The position numbers were made by a program, and so were the translations under genes. Below the pieces are notes generated by a model that worked only from the letters and a program-made list of their open reading frames with translations, was not told the DNA's origin and did no database searches. From Platycnemis pennipes (taxonomy: Eukaryota; Arthropoda; Insecta; Odonata; Platycnemididae), in contig OW121854.1 in assembly GCA_933228895.1 (NCBI GenBank), forward strand, positions 9,117,131 through 9,181,130: a DNA stretch of 64,000 bases, in the 5' to 3' direction. The number at the start of each line of letters is the position of its first letter. The first letter of the stretch is position 1. Positions 1 to 14,500 of this stretch are shown piece after piece.

Positions 1-2398
1 ATCACAATGAAATGGCCACACTGAGGGTAATAGGAACACCTCATTAATAGGCACTGAAAAACGATGCAATTCATTACCTTGCTAAAAATACTGTATTTAT
101 TGGAGATGATAATTAATATGACATAAACTAGTATATCTAAGGATGAACTCATCTGGCCTGAAAAATAAATTCTGAAAAGTTTCATACTGTTTTGTGAGTG
201 AGACATAAAATGAAACTTTGTTCCTATAGCAACGAGGAATACTGCCTTTTCTGGCATAAAAGGAAAACAAGCATGGAATGCGAACTGAGTTTTGACAAAG
301 ACTCATACTGGGTAAAGAGACTACATACTCATCACTTTCTACTTATTTGCAAATGGTAAACCTCAGAATTGATGAATGAAGAAATTAATAAATATTTATG
401 AATTTCTTTATCATTATTTTTTATTTATGAATTCATAAATATTTATGAATTTCTTCAAAGCAAAAAGGGTTTTCACACTCAAAAATATAGCAAGGGCTGA
501 AAACAGCAGTATATATCACCATGTTTGACACTTTTGAAAGATAAGGATGAAACAATCCTGCAACTAATTTTATATAACAAAATCGTGACACTTTTTAGAT
601 CACCGCAGTCCCTGGAAACTTCCTCCCTATGAGAGAAACAGGATTAACTGACAATTAAGTGGAAGACCTTGGAATCTTCTCTGTAATGCCACCATCATAA
701 AATTATTCTAAAACAATTTGAGAGCTGAATATTGGATAACCTCACTCAAGAACACAGGTGTGTAAAGATACCAAACAGTCATTCAACATTAAAAATGCAT
801 AGCAACCTTATCAACAAGATTTTATTCGACAATTACTGTGAGTTGAAAATTTTTATTTCACTCTAAAAATGTTCTGCATGATAAAATCAAGACAATCAAG
901 AACATGTGATGTTCAACATCAACTTTTGTTGAGGTCTTCAAACTAACATGCTAAGAATACTTCCTTTCACATAAAAGTGAAAAATGGTGGTGTCCTAGCT
1001 AACACCCTAACCATGGATAGTACAGAATGAAATGACAACATTTCCCTTCAATTCTTCACCATAAATGTCATCCCTGCAGAAGATTTCAATTTCCTTCCCT
1101 TTCTATATCAATGTACCCCTAGATTTTCCCACTTGAAATCAATGAATTTAACTTAATCATGAGTAAAAATCTTTGAGTAATTGCCCATATCTTTGTCCCA
1201 CTAATGCAGGGTAAACAATTAGCAGAGTTCAAAATTTATTCACAAATTTTGATGATTATATGTATTATGGAAATTAATCTTAGCCATCAAAAGTTTTCAT
1301 AAGCACAAAATATAACAATAATATACAATACTTAGCACAGGGAATGTTGGCTAGTTCATTCTTAACACATTTATGAAATATTATAGTATTCAAGCTAACT
1401 TAATCCCTGAGAAGAAAATTTGAAAATTGGATTCAGCTGTAGTACAAATGTAAGCTGAAGGTTAAAATGGAAAATGTTGGAAATATGTGCACACTAACTA
1501 CCATTGAAATGCTGGAAATGCCTTCTGGTAAAAATAACCAAGCACAATCAAGGTTGCTATTCAACCAAAATTTCACAAACAAAATTACACAAATGATATG
1601 AAATAAAACCTCAGTCCAAAATCAAATGTATAAATTAATGGCACTCAGTGAACTGGTTTACTGTATCATTTGAAACTCCACCCAGAAATGTAATACATTG
1701 AGGACATCATATTTCATACCCAGCATCAAGAATTAAATTTGTGGCTGTGTAGTCAACATAGAAATTATGGAATCATTGAGGACCAGTAAACTGGTAAACC
1801 TTTAATCGTATAACACTAACTTTTTTTACTTGAATGACCGTCAATGTCACTTTTATCAATCTAGAATCCAGGGGCAATCATCAGCTGCATCAAAATAAGT
1901 ATTTTTTAATTCTCACCAAGTTTTCCACTCTTTTCAACATGGAAAACTTCAATGGACTAAAACCCTTATCTTGCCCAGTATTGTCCTTGTACCATTCAAA
2001 GCACTGACCTAATGCTGTAACAAGATGTGGGTTTCAGTACTAAAATTATTTTCATGATGATATTTTACTTGTAACTGCTTATACCCAGTCCAAGTCCTTA
2101 AACTACCAAAATGAATAAATACAAGAATTCAATGGAAAAACACAAAATGTATCAACTTGCTTCACAATTTGACTGTCATCTGTACAAAAGACAACAAAGC
2201 AATCTAATTTTTCATGTACAGTACTAAGTAATGCACTAACAAGCTTAGAAAGTTCAAATCCTTGATGATTCTGCCATACACCATGCTGTAAAAATATCAT
2301 GAAGGGAAGATGCCCAGAGAACAAATGAAATGAATTGAAATATGACGGATGTGGAAAACGACATAACCACACAGAGAGGGGCAGAAGCCCATACTCAC
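1..2398. other. Intron sequence downstream of the last exon seen
   Basis: AT-rich sequence with no supportable coding exon on either strand. It should be the intron that separates the exon at 2399-2565 from the C-terminal TLDc exons, which must lie left of the window. The only structure noticed is a short direct repeat around 389-455, in which an AT-rich segment containing AAATATTTATGAATTTCTT occurs twice. Confidence 0.7.
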
Positions 2399-2565
2399 TG
2401 TCGAAAGAAACAAACAGCTCCGGCATGTCCTCAACAGACACCATGCTTCGGTAGTCCAATCGAACGCCAGGATGTTGGTGTTTAACTCCTGAGCCAATTG
2501 TAAGACCACTGACTTTCCTTCCAAAACCATCACCTCTGCCACGCACCACATCCATTGAGGATCGC
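2399..2565 (-). CDS. mtd: mtd exon with conserved pre-TLDc block
   Basis: Acceptor ...TTCTTCAG precedes 2565 and donor GTGAGT follows 2399. The first base completes a GGG glycine codon with the two bases ending the exon at 9122. The translation runs from RSSMDVVRGRGDGFG to YRSMVSVEDMPELFVSFD. The last part is the strongly conserved stretch just before the TLDc domain in OXR1-family proteins. The exon ends in phase 1 with A, so a following AG would give the family's usual lysine after SFD. The next exon, expected to start the TLDc domain, is not in the window. The other long frames over this segment are out of phase and are ignored. Confidence 0.9.
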
Positions 2566-5500
2566 CTGAAGAAAAAGGGTGAGAGTGAAAGACTTAGAAT
2601 CACAAAGGCATCAAAAGGAATACTCAAGAGGGAACGTCTTTCATCTAGTAGCATTCAACACTAAATGGGATAGACTAAAGGAAGCATCAAAACGTCTTCA
2701 ACAGGAGAGAAGTTCAGAACGTACAAAGGTGAATAGTGAAAGAATAAACAAATGTGCAGAGGATACCAGTGCCTAGTAACAAATCAATCACAAGTGAAAT
2801 GAAGTCATCAAAAAATGAGCAGTACATACTAGGAAATGACAAGTAGAATGAAACTGTGCAATGATTGCAGAATGTGATTTTAGAACAGAAACTACCATTA
2901 ACAATAAGTACCTTCACAAATGTGAATAGAGTTAGACAGGTTTCAGATACTATGATATTACAGAAGGAGAAAATACATGAACACAGAAAGCTGATAAAGG
3001 AAGCATTATAGCTGAGCTCTACCACAATAACTATGAAACATGCACAGATTTAGGATGTAAATGCTCCTCTAACACCCAAAAAAAATGAAGATGACTCATG
3101 ACTGAGCAATACATCTACATTTCTCCATACATATCTGTGCTTAACTAGCAATAGGTGAAGATATATTAATTACGTAAACAACCCAAAAAGTTATGTATAG
3201 AATGAGGTGAGCAAAACACATTCACTTTTACAAAATGACACTACTGGAGCAAAATTCACCAAAATATGTGAATTATTGATTTTAATATAACTACATGTAA
3301 AATCAATCATTAATAACATTGTGTTGCTTGGTATTTCACTCATCATAACATGTTCACAGACCTTACAAATTAAAAAAGAATTTTGCACTGGATTCCCATT
3401 ACTTTAATGTCACTTTATTCAAACATAAAACAAAATGATAAGGGTGAAAATGACTCGTAGTCTAAGGTTTTAACATCTGTTAAGGAAAATCCAAATACAT
3501 ACAAAGCAAGAATATGAGAATCAATTGGCAATGATATATTTATGTACTTCTAAAACCGTAGCTGCAAAAGCAGTTGCTCATTGGAGAAGAATGGCATCTG
3601 TAATAATGACTATCAATTACTTTTATGCAATGAAATATTCATATACGAGTGAAAATGAATATTGAGGGAAAAATTACAATAATAACAAAGTGAATTCTGT
3701 CACTGATGAATTCATGTGGATGCAAGTACAAAGATACTCGACTTTACAACAAGGAATGATTAAGGGTTCTGAGTATTTTTCCAAGTTTTATAGGTGAGAG
3801 ATGTGGTTCTTTCACAAGCACAAAGGAAATTGTAACAAAGATTGAATTGTGAGAGCATAGCTCTCATATGAATAGAGATACTTTACGCAGAGAAGGTATG
3901 AATAGGAACAGATTCTTTCATCAGTGAATTAATCCCAACTAGTATTTGTCCATAGTATTACAAGCAACATTTTTAATCAAAAAAACATTTTTTCTGTATA
4001 CATATATGTATACATCCTGAAAGCTATAAAAACGGAAAAAATTCCTACAGTGAAAAAGTGACACACTTAAGGGGTTAAGGCAGCTTTGCATAAGAACATG
4101 ATAAGTACAAAAACTTCAGCAATGCAGTGATGCAGACGAGTCTCATAAAAAAGCAGTAATGGAGGAATTGTCAAAGATAATCCATTGGACAATTAGTCCA
4201 AGACAAAATTGGTAACACAGGATTACATACAATGTTTGTCAACCGAAATATACATTGAAGTGTGTGACCACATAAAGTTCAACTGCAACCAGTCAAGCAC
4301 ATACAAACAAACATTAATACAAGGGCTATAAACACTTCAGCATTACCATGCTCCCATGTACAGAAAGTAACATATGTTTTTTGTAAGAAAATAAACCCTT
4401 GGTACCCTAGCATTACATTCCAAATAGAGATGAGGCATCTTACAGTAGATAATCTAGATATTGATGAAGAGGAAATTAATGCAACGTAATCAAGCAAAGA
4501 ATGTTCGAACACCCAAACGTACATCAACATGCTTTTCTTTGAAAAGCTACACACATTCTGAAGGTGATTCACAATAGCATTGCACTCATAACCTTTCTGT
4601 AATTTTCAGTGCTTACTCATTAACACTCTAAGATACAAGAAGTTACAGTTCAACATGAACATCAAAGTGCAGATATGTAATTGCAGTACCTACAGTCTAT
4701 GCAGATAGCATCCCACAAAACAGAATAAAGAAGAGGGTCTTTTCCTTGTATAGAATGAAGTCCACAAAAAGAATCTGTGCCTGTTAATACTCATTATTAT
4801 TAAGGTATCATCTTCTTCAGTGAGAACTTAGCAACAAAGAAAGAGTGGCAGTAATCTAAGAATACAACAAAATGACATCACACTCCGTAAGGGAATTTTG
4901 AAAACACACTTGTAAGTATTTTATACTTTTTGTCAGTGACAGTCGCAACATGCAGAAAAAGTCTACAACAAATCATGAAATTACTGAGTGTAATAAATAC
5001 ATTGGTGTACTGCAGGAAAATAAGAAAATAATATGACCAACATATTATCTAAGGTTCATCTAAATCTTAACATAAGAATAAATAACGTTTATAGCTCCAC
5101 AGAATGTCTATTCTTTCTAAGCATAATGAAAAGCTATTTAATGGGTGTTAACTATATTACTGCTCTTTGGGACAATATCAACTTTCGATGGCGAAAAGAG
5201 ACTCATGGGCCTGTTTTCTTACATCATCTCTGATCTCTATTGACAATGACTCTCTTTACCGTCAACATAATATGCCATTATTTGACAATTTTGTATTATC
5301 ATCTTCAACCTTTTTCCAAATTATAGGATATGAATGAAGAGCAACATAAATTGGATCACATACATAAAGTCAAAAATAATTTCAAATTCTAAAAATACTA
5401 CTTCATTATCTCAAAAATTGTTTACCTTGTGCTTAAATATATACACTCAATTTAAATATTATTATAGCTTTCAAGAGTAGCTGAAGCACAAAGATTTGTC

Positions 5501-8500
5501 ACTACTTGGGCGCACACATGAGGTCAACCTTCAAAATAATGACTTCAAGGAAAATCCAGAAATGCAATAACAACAAACAAACTACAGAAAAATAATACAA
5601 TATCCCTACAATAGTTGAAGGTAAATACAGAAAATATAAACATTTTTCACACCTTCCCTAACATATGAGAGGCTAAAAAAAATTAAGAACAATGAAAGCC
5701 TCAAAGAAGTAATTGACTGTTTACGGCTTCACTTTGTGGACGTTACTATTACTACGGAACTCAAGGAAGTCTTTGTGGATATTCACAGGGATAAAATCAG
5801 AATGCTATGATTTCCCAATGACAAACAGTCATGGCATAGTTAGAAACACATTTGAAGAAGGCTGTAGTGAGCATTGAAAGGACAATGGTCAGATAATGTC
5901 TGAAGATCAATGAAAAGAAAATTGTTATGCAGTAAGTGGGAAGAGGCCAAACCAATATTAAACTTGGAAAACAAAAGTTTGAAGAGGTGATGGAGTATTG
6001 TTATCTGAGTAGCTGAGCAACTAGCAAAGGACAAAGCAAGAGAGAAATAGTCAAAAGAGCCCGGGCGAAAATGCCATCTTACCATAAGAAGAATCTACTT
6101 ACAGCTAAAAGCACAAGTGTGGATGTAAGGACACAATCATTAGAACATACACAGGAGCATGCTTCTTTATGGCAATGAGGCTAGGATGATAACAGCAGCA
6201 GAAAAATAAAGCTGGAAACATTCAAAATGTGAAGCTACAGAAGAATGACAGAGATAAAATGGATCAAGTGAGTGACTAACAAAGAAATCCTACAAGCAGT
6301 AGGAGAAGAGAGAATTCTGCTGCAAACTTTAAAAAGATGGGATAACTTAATCATTCATTTCTTGAGATATGATGGCCATATGAAGACAATCGTCAAGGGA
6401 CAAGTGAATGGGAAAAATGGTAAAGCAAGGCCTTGGATGAGATGTATAAGTATAGTATAAGATGGATAAGTATAAGTTAGCCAATAGGAGACTAAAGCTG
6501 CATCAAGCTGATCTTAGACTTTAACTGATGATGATGAATAAAAATTCCACAAGTAAAACATATGAATCGCATTTTTAATGTCAAAAAATAAATTTTCTCT
6601 ATTGAAAAAAAATTTCAATAATCATGCAAGATTTGTCTCTATTAACAGAAATAAAAAAATATCTACCTCTAAGCACACCAAAACGTCAAAAAACTTATTT
6701 TAACAAAAGCAAAAAACACAGGCATTGAGGATACTTTACCAAAACATGTTTCCTCCTCTCGTACTACAACAAACATCAATATATATACATAATAATGGCA
6801 ACAAAATAAGCTTGCATAATGTGATGGCTGATAGACAATATCCTAGGGGCGGATAAAAACAAAATAAGCTCGCAAATAACAAAAGGACTATTAAAACTTA
6901 AAGGGTTGAGGATTTGTGAAAAATAAAGCAATTGCCATGCCTCAATATTTATAACAATAATAATTTTACCAATGTTTTTTGCTGCTCTTGGAATAAAAAT
7001 CTTGTCAACAATAAAAAGCAATATCTCTTGTGGTGGAAGAGTGAGTATGTACATACTTTCAGCCTACTACTTCGCACATTTTAATCAGGCAAATTTGAGC
7101 AAACATTTAAAATCAACTGTATGAAAAAAAGATCTCTCTAGAAAAAATATGTAAGTTTAAAAAAGTTATAAATACTCTTCTACTGCCTTGAATAATTAAT
7201 AGAATCAAGCAGATAAATAATATATGTATGTCGTAAAACAATATGTACCTACACATCTCATCCATTTATTAACAAACATTTAACTCATTGTCTTTTCATT
7301 TCTCCTGAAGGCAGTGAAAACTGCTGAGCACTCCTTGAAGTATTTTATTTAGAACTTCAGCAGGTAAGCAGACATTCAATTCCATTATAAATCTGATTTT
7401 TCCATCAAAACAATATAATTCCTCAAAGACAACAATGTTCAAGTTAAGTATAATGCAACACAATGGTTCCAGGTGCACAGAACAGTTTTAACAAAGCAAG
7501 CAGCAACACACATATAAGCTTGTGGGGTAGAGTCATGACAGGTTTAACTAGAAAAATTTTTGTAATTCTAAACTTGGGTATTTTTTACCAAATGGCAGCA
7601 ACAATTTCAGCGTCACATCAACCAGTCAAAAATATGAGAGATGGTATTGATATTTGAGCAAGATAATATTTCCTAATGTCTCATAATGGGCAAACCATTA
7701 AGATGGAACCTTGATCTGGAAATGCAAAATTGTGAAAATAACAAAACAAAGGGCATGGGAGTAGTTTTAATCAAAAATAAACAAGACATGGAAAAATGAA
7801 TTTGGACGAACTCAAAATTGTTTCAAACTAAGGCAGATACTGCTTTTAAAATTCAAATAAGTCCACCGCAATAGAATAACCACAATATCATAGACATGTC
7901 ACTGCAAATCCTACGCATTTGTTCCAATCACTAAAATCCAAGTAAAAAAAAATAGACCTGATGCACAGAATAATATAACTATGGTTATTCCAAGATCTGA
8001 ACACTTAACATAAATGAATCAACACTGTAACATAAGAGCCTTATTTCATAATATTTTCCAGCATAGTCCTGTTTTGCAGCTTAAAATAATTAATTTCAAA
8101 ATTTATTATTCATAGAAAGAACAGGAGAAATATGGTAAGTAAGTTAGGCTTCTATTAAAACTCAGGTGAAAACACAAGGGAGTTCCCATTAGATGTATAA
8201 TGCTGTGGATTAGCTGTGCCTTTAGAATTTTTGAACATTTTATGCATACCTATACTTTTTAAACTACTGTGAAAAACTAGCATTATAATATATTGATGCA
8301 TCATTTTACAGCATGTATACCAATAATTACTGGTCTTAGAAATCAGAAAATTATGCTAATGCATACCGAATAATGTCTTCAAATGATTTATTTAACTTAA
8401 ATATATATTGTCAAAAATTACAGAGGATACAGTCTCACACATTTTACAACATAATTTGTGCATAGAATATTAGGTGAATGCAGTGCAGGTGAACACTTCT

Positions 8501-11500
8501 TCATATTTCAAAGCATCATTACTGAATGCAACTGTTTTGCCTTGTACACAAAACTTTTTCCTACACAGTTCCTACAATCTTAACTTCCACCCAAGCTAAA
8601 TATTCCAAGCTGAACTACAAAAAGGAAACTTGAATTAGGTACCTAAATTGTGTGGATTATCCAGTTAATCAACAAAATCAGTCATCTCAAGGCTGAACGA
8701 TTCTAACGTTGACTTAAGAATGAGCTGAATGGTGTCATGTTTCATTCAGTAGAATTTCTCCAGGGTGGAAAAAAAAGACAATTAACTTTATGAATTCACA
8801 TTCAGAAACGTCATTTGAATAACTTAGGTTGTGCGTATAATAAATCTTATGTCAAGTATAGCAAGTTAAATATCTTTTGTTTCTGCATTGGTTTAGAAGT
8901 TGTTTCAAAATATTGGCTACACAAACTGGCATGGTAACACTACTAAGCTGAGGATAAAGCATAAAGGTATCAAACAAAGGGAAAACATTTCACAAAAACA
9001 CACATAATTTTGCATATCCGTCTCGGTGACCTTTTATTTTTTTGGCCTAGACCAGCTGCCATTTGGTGTTGTGGTGAAGGTCGGTCACAACTAGGGGTCC
9101 TCTCGTTCCTCGTGAACTCACCCGATGGAAGGGGGGGGAGTATTCGAGCCTCCCTCCCTCACCCCCTCGCCCACCAACTCCTTGGGCCTCTGGTCCGGCT
9201 GAACACCAGGGGGGAAGGGAGGCCTCGGAGTCCTTGGCAGAGACGACATGGGGCCCATCGGGGCCACGGGAGGCACAGGCCCCGGAGAGGGCACTCCCAG
9301 TGAGGTCCCAGAGTCCTCCGAGCCCCCAAAGAGAAGCCCACTACCGAGTTCCACCAGATTCATGGGGGAACTAGTGTCGGGATGGTGGCAAAAGGAACCA
9401 TTCTCTACTCAGTAACAGGCTGCACGAGATCCATCATTATGGACACATTTTGCCAATTGCAACGGATAATTAGGGAACACCATGAAAAGATTCAACTGCA
9501 GGGCATTTTGATATTTCTGGCCACAGTCATACAATGTCTGTTCAATGGCCAAAACCTGATTTGGCATCAAAAAGTAGACCATGCTGAATCCCATAACAAG
9601 ATTTAACCACCCGTCTTCTCAATATTTTTTACCACAGCAACTCCAGATCTACCAAATGGATAGATTTAGAGATGGCATCAAATAAACTAGGTTTTATCAC
9701 ATTGTATATAAAGATTCAATCACAAGGAATTTAATGGATATAAAAGCCTGAATTTTCATTATCTTTAGCAATCAGAAACCTGCTAAAACTGACACCACAC
9801 AATACAAAACAGTGAGAAATTGATGAAACAGTGTACCTGTGACTTAACCCTTAGAGTGCCGGGGAGTGCGATCGCGCTCCTTCTGTATTGTCATTAAAAA
9901 TTGTTGGTTGTTCACTGATTGTTGACTGATGGCATTTTAATGCAGAGAACTTTAGATACCGAACCTTTGTAGTTCCAAAATTGACAACTAGCGTTCATTT
10001 TCCTATGCTTTTACATGAGCTACGTGAAATAACATTTTTACCTGAAGCTCTAAAAAATCGGCCTAAATGCTCCGGCAATTTTAGCGTAGCTCCTACGATA
10101 TTCGTTGGCACTCAAAGGGTTAACTGCACCAATGAATGCACAATGACAATCTGGATGCAGAACAGAAGCTTTTTTGAAACCATTAGCTACACAAGTTTTG
10201 AGAGGTGATATACATTCAAAATTTAGTCATGTATGTACGGTACAGAGGGATGCCACAAGTTTTCCACCATAATGTTTCTTCATGAACTCCCACAAGTTTC
10301 CAATTACTATACTTAATCAATTTCCTGGTTAGGTTAACTCTGGTTAGGTACATCTTGATGAAATGCATGTGAACATACAGTTGAATACACCTGATATCAT
10401 TATTTACAACAATGAGTTTATAGTACAAATTAGAATTCATTTTTGTGTTCTATCAGTTTAACTGCATTCATGTGTCAGATAAGAACAACAACATGAGAAA
10501 GTATTTATTGCTTAGTTACATACAGTTTTGAGAAAGTACTTCAATTTATATTACGTATAGGTACATGTTCATTGAATTTAGTGAAATAGATAGACAGAGG
10601 CAAAATCTCTGGATGCAAATTTGTTGCATTTGGGAGTGAATACTTCCACAGAGGAACATTAAGACTTCTGTTTGAAGTCTTTAGAGTTTTCTTGTGTCTA
10701 TTCACTTTGACATCAACTGCTTTGAGAGTATTCTAGTTCATTCTCAGGTTTCAGCCCTAATAAACAGACTGGAATGCCCCCAAAACTTGTAATTAGAGTA
10801 GATAAACACAGAGGAAAACTCAGAAGATCTCAAACTGAAGTCTCAATACCACATGTGTTTACAATAAAATGAGAGAATATCTGTGAAACTAATGGTAAAT
10901 AAAATTTCTTATGAGAAATGTAAAGAAATATAAGCTAAAGGCATGGGGTGTGGCCTATGGTGAATTGTTTGTATGGAATTCAAGAAAAATATACAACATT
11001 AAAAAGAGAAATAAGATACTAAGGAAAACACCTGATCGACTGCAGACATGATATTTGAGGAGACGTAAGTTAAATCCACCAAGTCACAGGATCATTTAAT
11101 TCACTGCATAGTTTGACAACATCATCATCCCTTGAGGAAACATAAATGATATAAGTATTTATGAATAGTTATAAGTATGTACCACCATAAATAAAAGTAA
11201 AGGTGTATAACCATTACGTGACAGAAATTAGAAAGTTAGCTACTGTTGATCTATTATTGATTCGTTGATCTATGATTTGAATAAAAGATTTGTACAGTTA
11301 ATTATGGGCAGCATATAGTAGCATGAACTTAAGGTAGAAACTGCATAATTATAGTCTATTGTCCTGACACAAATCAATTTTGCTGTCAGTCACAATAAAC
11401 AACATAAAATACTGACAATTCGATCATATTCCTGTAAATTAAGATACAAAAATAGTTTCCTTGGCCATTTGCAAAGCAAACATGATATCTAACCATTTAA

Positions 11501-14500
11501 GTAGTAGATATAAACTGAGAGATCATTTCATGAAAATATTATCTCAAATGTCAAAATTGAGATAATGGATTTTGTGACACTACAAGGAAACGCTAAATAT
11601 ATTAAGAGGATCTTCAGAAGGGTATGAGATGCTTTCATTCTTAAATCTACTTGTACATGAAGTACTTATAAGTGGCTATTGAGACGTTAATATGGGCAAT
11701 GATAATTATGAAACTGAATAAAAAAGACAAATATCTAAATTTGGAAAAGCAAAATTTATATGTACACTGAATATGCACAAAAGATATGAGGGAGCTTACA
11801 ATTCTCCTAATTTAGCTCTGGTCAAGCAAGATGATTTTGATGACATTTGTACAGGCTTTGAAATTCAAATGAAAATTAGTTACAGCTGAAAGAAATTAAA
11901 ATTAACATAAACTGAAATGAAAACAATTAATGCAAATATTGAACCATTAATTAATCTAGCTTTATGGATAGGTTTGAACATTACCTTGAGAAAACCTTAG
12001 AAAAGACAGACGAATGCTGTTGCTGCTGATTGGGAAGAGCCTGAGGCGGTGCCGAGTTTGGAGGATTACCCCCTCCACCAGGCTCCTTAGACACATCCTT
12101 ATCACTACCGAACCCCTCCATCCATGACAGTGGGTAAGATAATCGCTTAAAAACCTGGAAGCAGAGAATATGACATCAAAAACTAGAGAAATGGCAAAGG
12201 ATTTTCTTTTCACTGAGTTCGACACAGTAGGTATAGCTTCAAATAAGAGTGCCAAATGAAACAATATTAAAAGTTAATAAACATAGCAATGATTAATAGT
12301 TGCAACAAAATAGTTTAAAAAATAAAATAACAATATCAAAATACAGATAAGATGTCTCAGACGGCAAATTTTTCATATTTCTGTATCTCATATAGCATTT
12401 ATCATTACGGCTAGGAAAACATTGTGATATTTATCCAAAATCACATCTTAGGGAAAAGAGCTAAAGAGTCTTAAACATTAGCAGGTGAACATACAACTCT
12501 CCTTTCCATTTAATAATCAGAAAAAAACACAAAAAATGTACTACTCATTTCTTTTACATTTCCCAGAGTACAGGCCAAATGAATAGAAATAAAACATGAA
12601 TACAAATATCGTGTCCATAACTTCCTAACACACATGTATCTCACTCACTCTAGCAGGACAATGAAGATTAAAACCAAATATTAAAAAAAAAAGCAGGGGA
12701 CTATCTAGGCAGCTTTCAGGTGTGACAACTTCTCCAGTACAAATCAAAACTGACTGCTACATAATTATCATGAACAATTTAAACATATATTTTTAATAGA
12801 TAAATTAAAGAAATAGTAGATTGATGAAAACCAAGAAATAGAGTAGAAATGGCCCTTTCAAGCAACCAAAGAAGAGTGGAATCAAAATTTAAATCAGATG
12901 CTTAGTATGAGAAAATGTGATTGACAGAGAGCTGAGACAAACAGCCTTCAGGTTAATCTAAAAAACAAATAGAGGATAGCAAATGAGTAGACTAAAGTTC
13001 TCTCAACACTGACCTGCAAATTTCAAAGCGCTATAAGTATTGGGAAATGGCAAAGGGCCCAGTAGAGATTGATCTCCAGACCAAAAGTCATGCATCTACA
13101 AACATTTCTATCCTTCAATCCTCTTCATCATAAGTATAATACCTACTTATTTATGCTTCCTCTATGCCTTTATTCATATTTAAGTTTTTTTTTGGGTCTT
13201 TCCAGAGTTTTGCTAAGGCCATTGATGCTTTTGTCTGTGAGTCAAGAATGGTGGGTTCAACTTTATTATATCAAATCAAATCACAAGACTGCAATTTTCT
13301 ATCTAAATTTCTTTTGATGCACAAATTAATGGAAAAATTCAAATGTAATTATGTATTAGTAACTACGAATCAAATACATTAGTATGAAAAATGTATTCTT
13401 TCTTAGCTCTCATTCCATGCTTGTTTACATAAATAGCTCTAAAAAGAGACAAGAGAGTCTACGAGAAATGGCTGACCAAATTTACGATCAATGTACATAA
13501 TTCATAATTAAATTTTAACCATGGATAGCTAGTGATTAGCCACATTGCTTAATAGGTAGGTACATAGTGTAAAGTTTGTTTGAAAGCTTAGGTTTTGATC
13601 TTGATTAGGAACTGAGAACACAATATCTATATTCAAATGTAGTCATCAGACAAATTGCATGTAAAAATAGCTTTGTCACACTTTCTGTGCAGCTGATATA
13701 AATTGGATAATAGTAATCTTTGTGCATTGCTTCACTTGCCTAATGATTTTTACACAGGATTATATACAGTGTACACAATTTAAGACATACATTTCCATTG
13801 TTCAATGAAGCATTCATAATTATGGATACCATGTGTGGATCTTAGAGGACACATTAGATAATGAGTCAAAACTCTTTCAACAATACTTTCCTATCATTTA
13901 TCTTGCTCTAATTAAATCTGAAGTGACCCTCAGCTAATCACCATAGTTTTTCCATCCCATCAGCTGCATAAGGTTTCAATGGTCAGAGAACAAGGCTATA
14001 AACGGACTACAGGTAATTTAGATACAGATAAAAGCCAATGTATAGTCAACACACCAGTAAATATATTAAAAGCAAACAATCTAATTTGATGAAAATTTTC
14101 ATGGTGTTGAGTTGATATAGCTAAATTAATTTTCTAATAAATGATTACCTATATGACTGGTGTTACAGGTTTCATGCTTTTCAACTTGGATGGAAATTGA
14201 GAGCATGAAGGAACAGCAAATAGTGTGGCAGTGCTGTGGGAACATAATTATGGTTGTTAACATGAGGACATTGGTTTGAATCTGGGAGAGGCCTTTGGAT
14301 GGACCCTTTTTAACCCAAGTGATTTCCTGGGAACCAAATTTTTTTAGAACGATTGGCAGCATAGGGGTGGGAACTGGCCCCTTTTCCCTGACAAATGAGA
14401 AGACCCTACGGTCTTGATTATATTCACAATTAATCCTTTTGCTGCGGCTCACTCTCCGGAAATCAACTCATCACATGCTGTGGAAAAGCGAAAGCGCTAC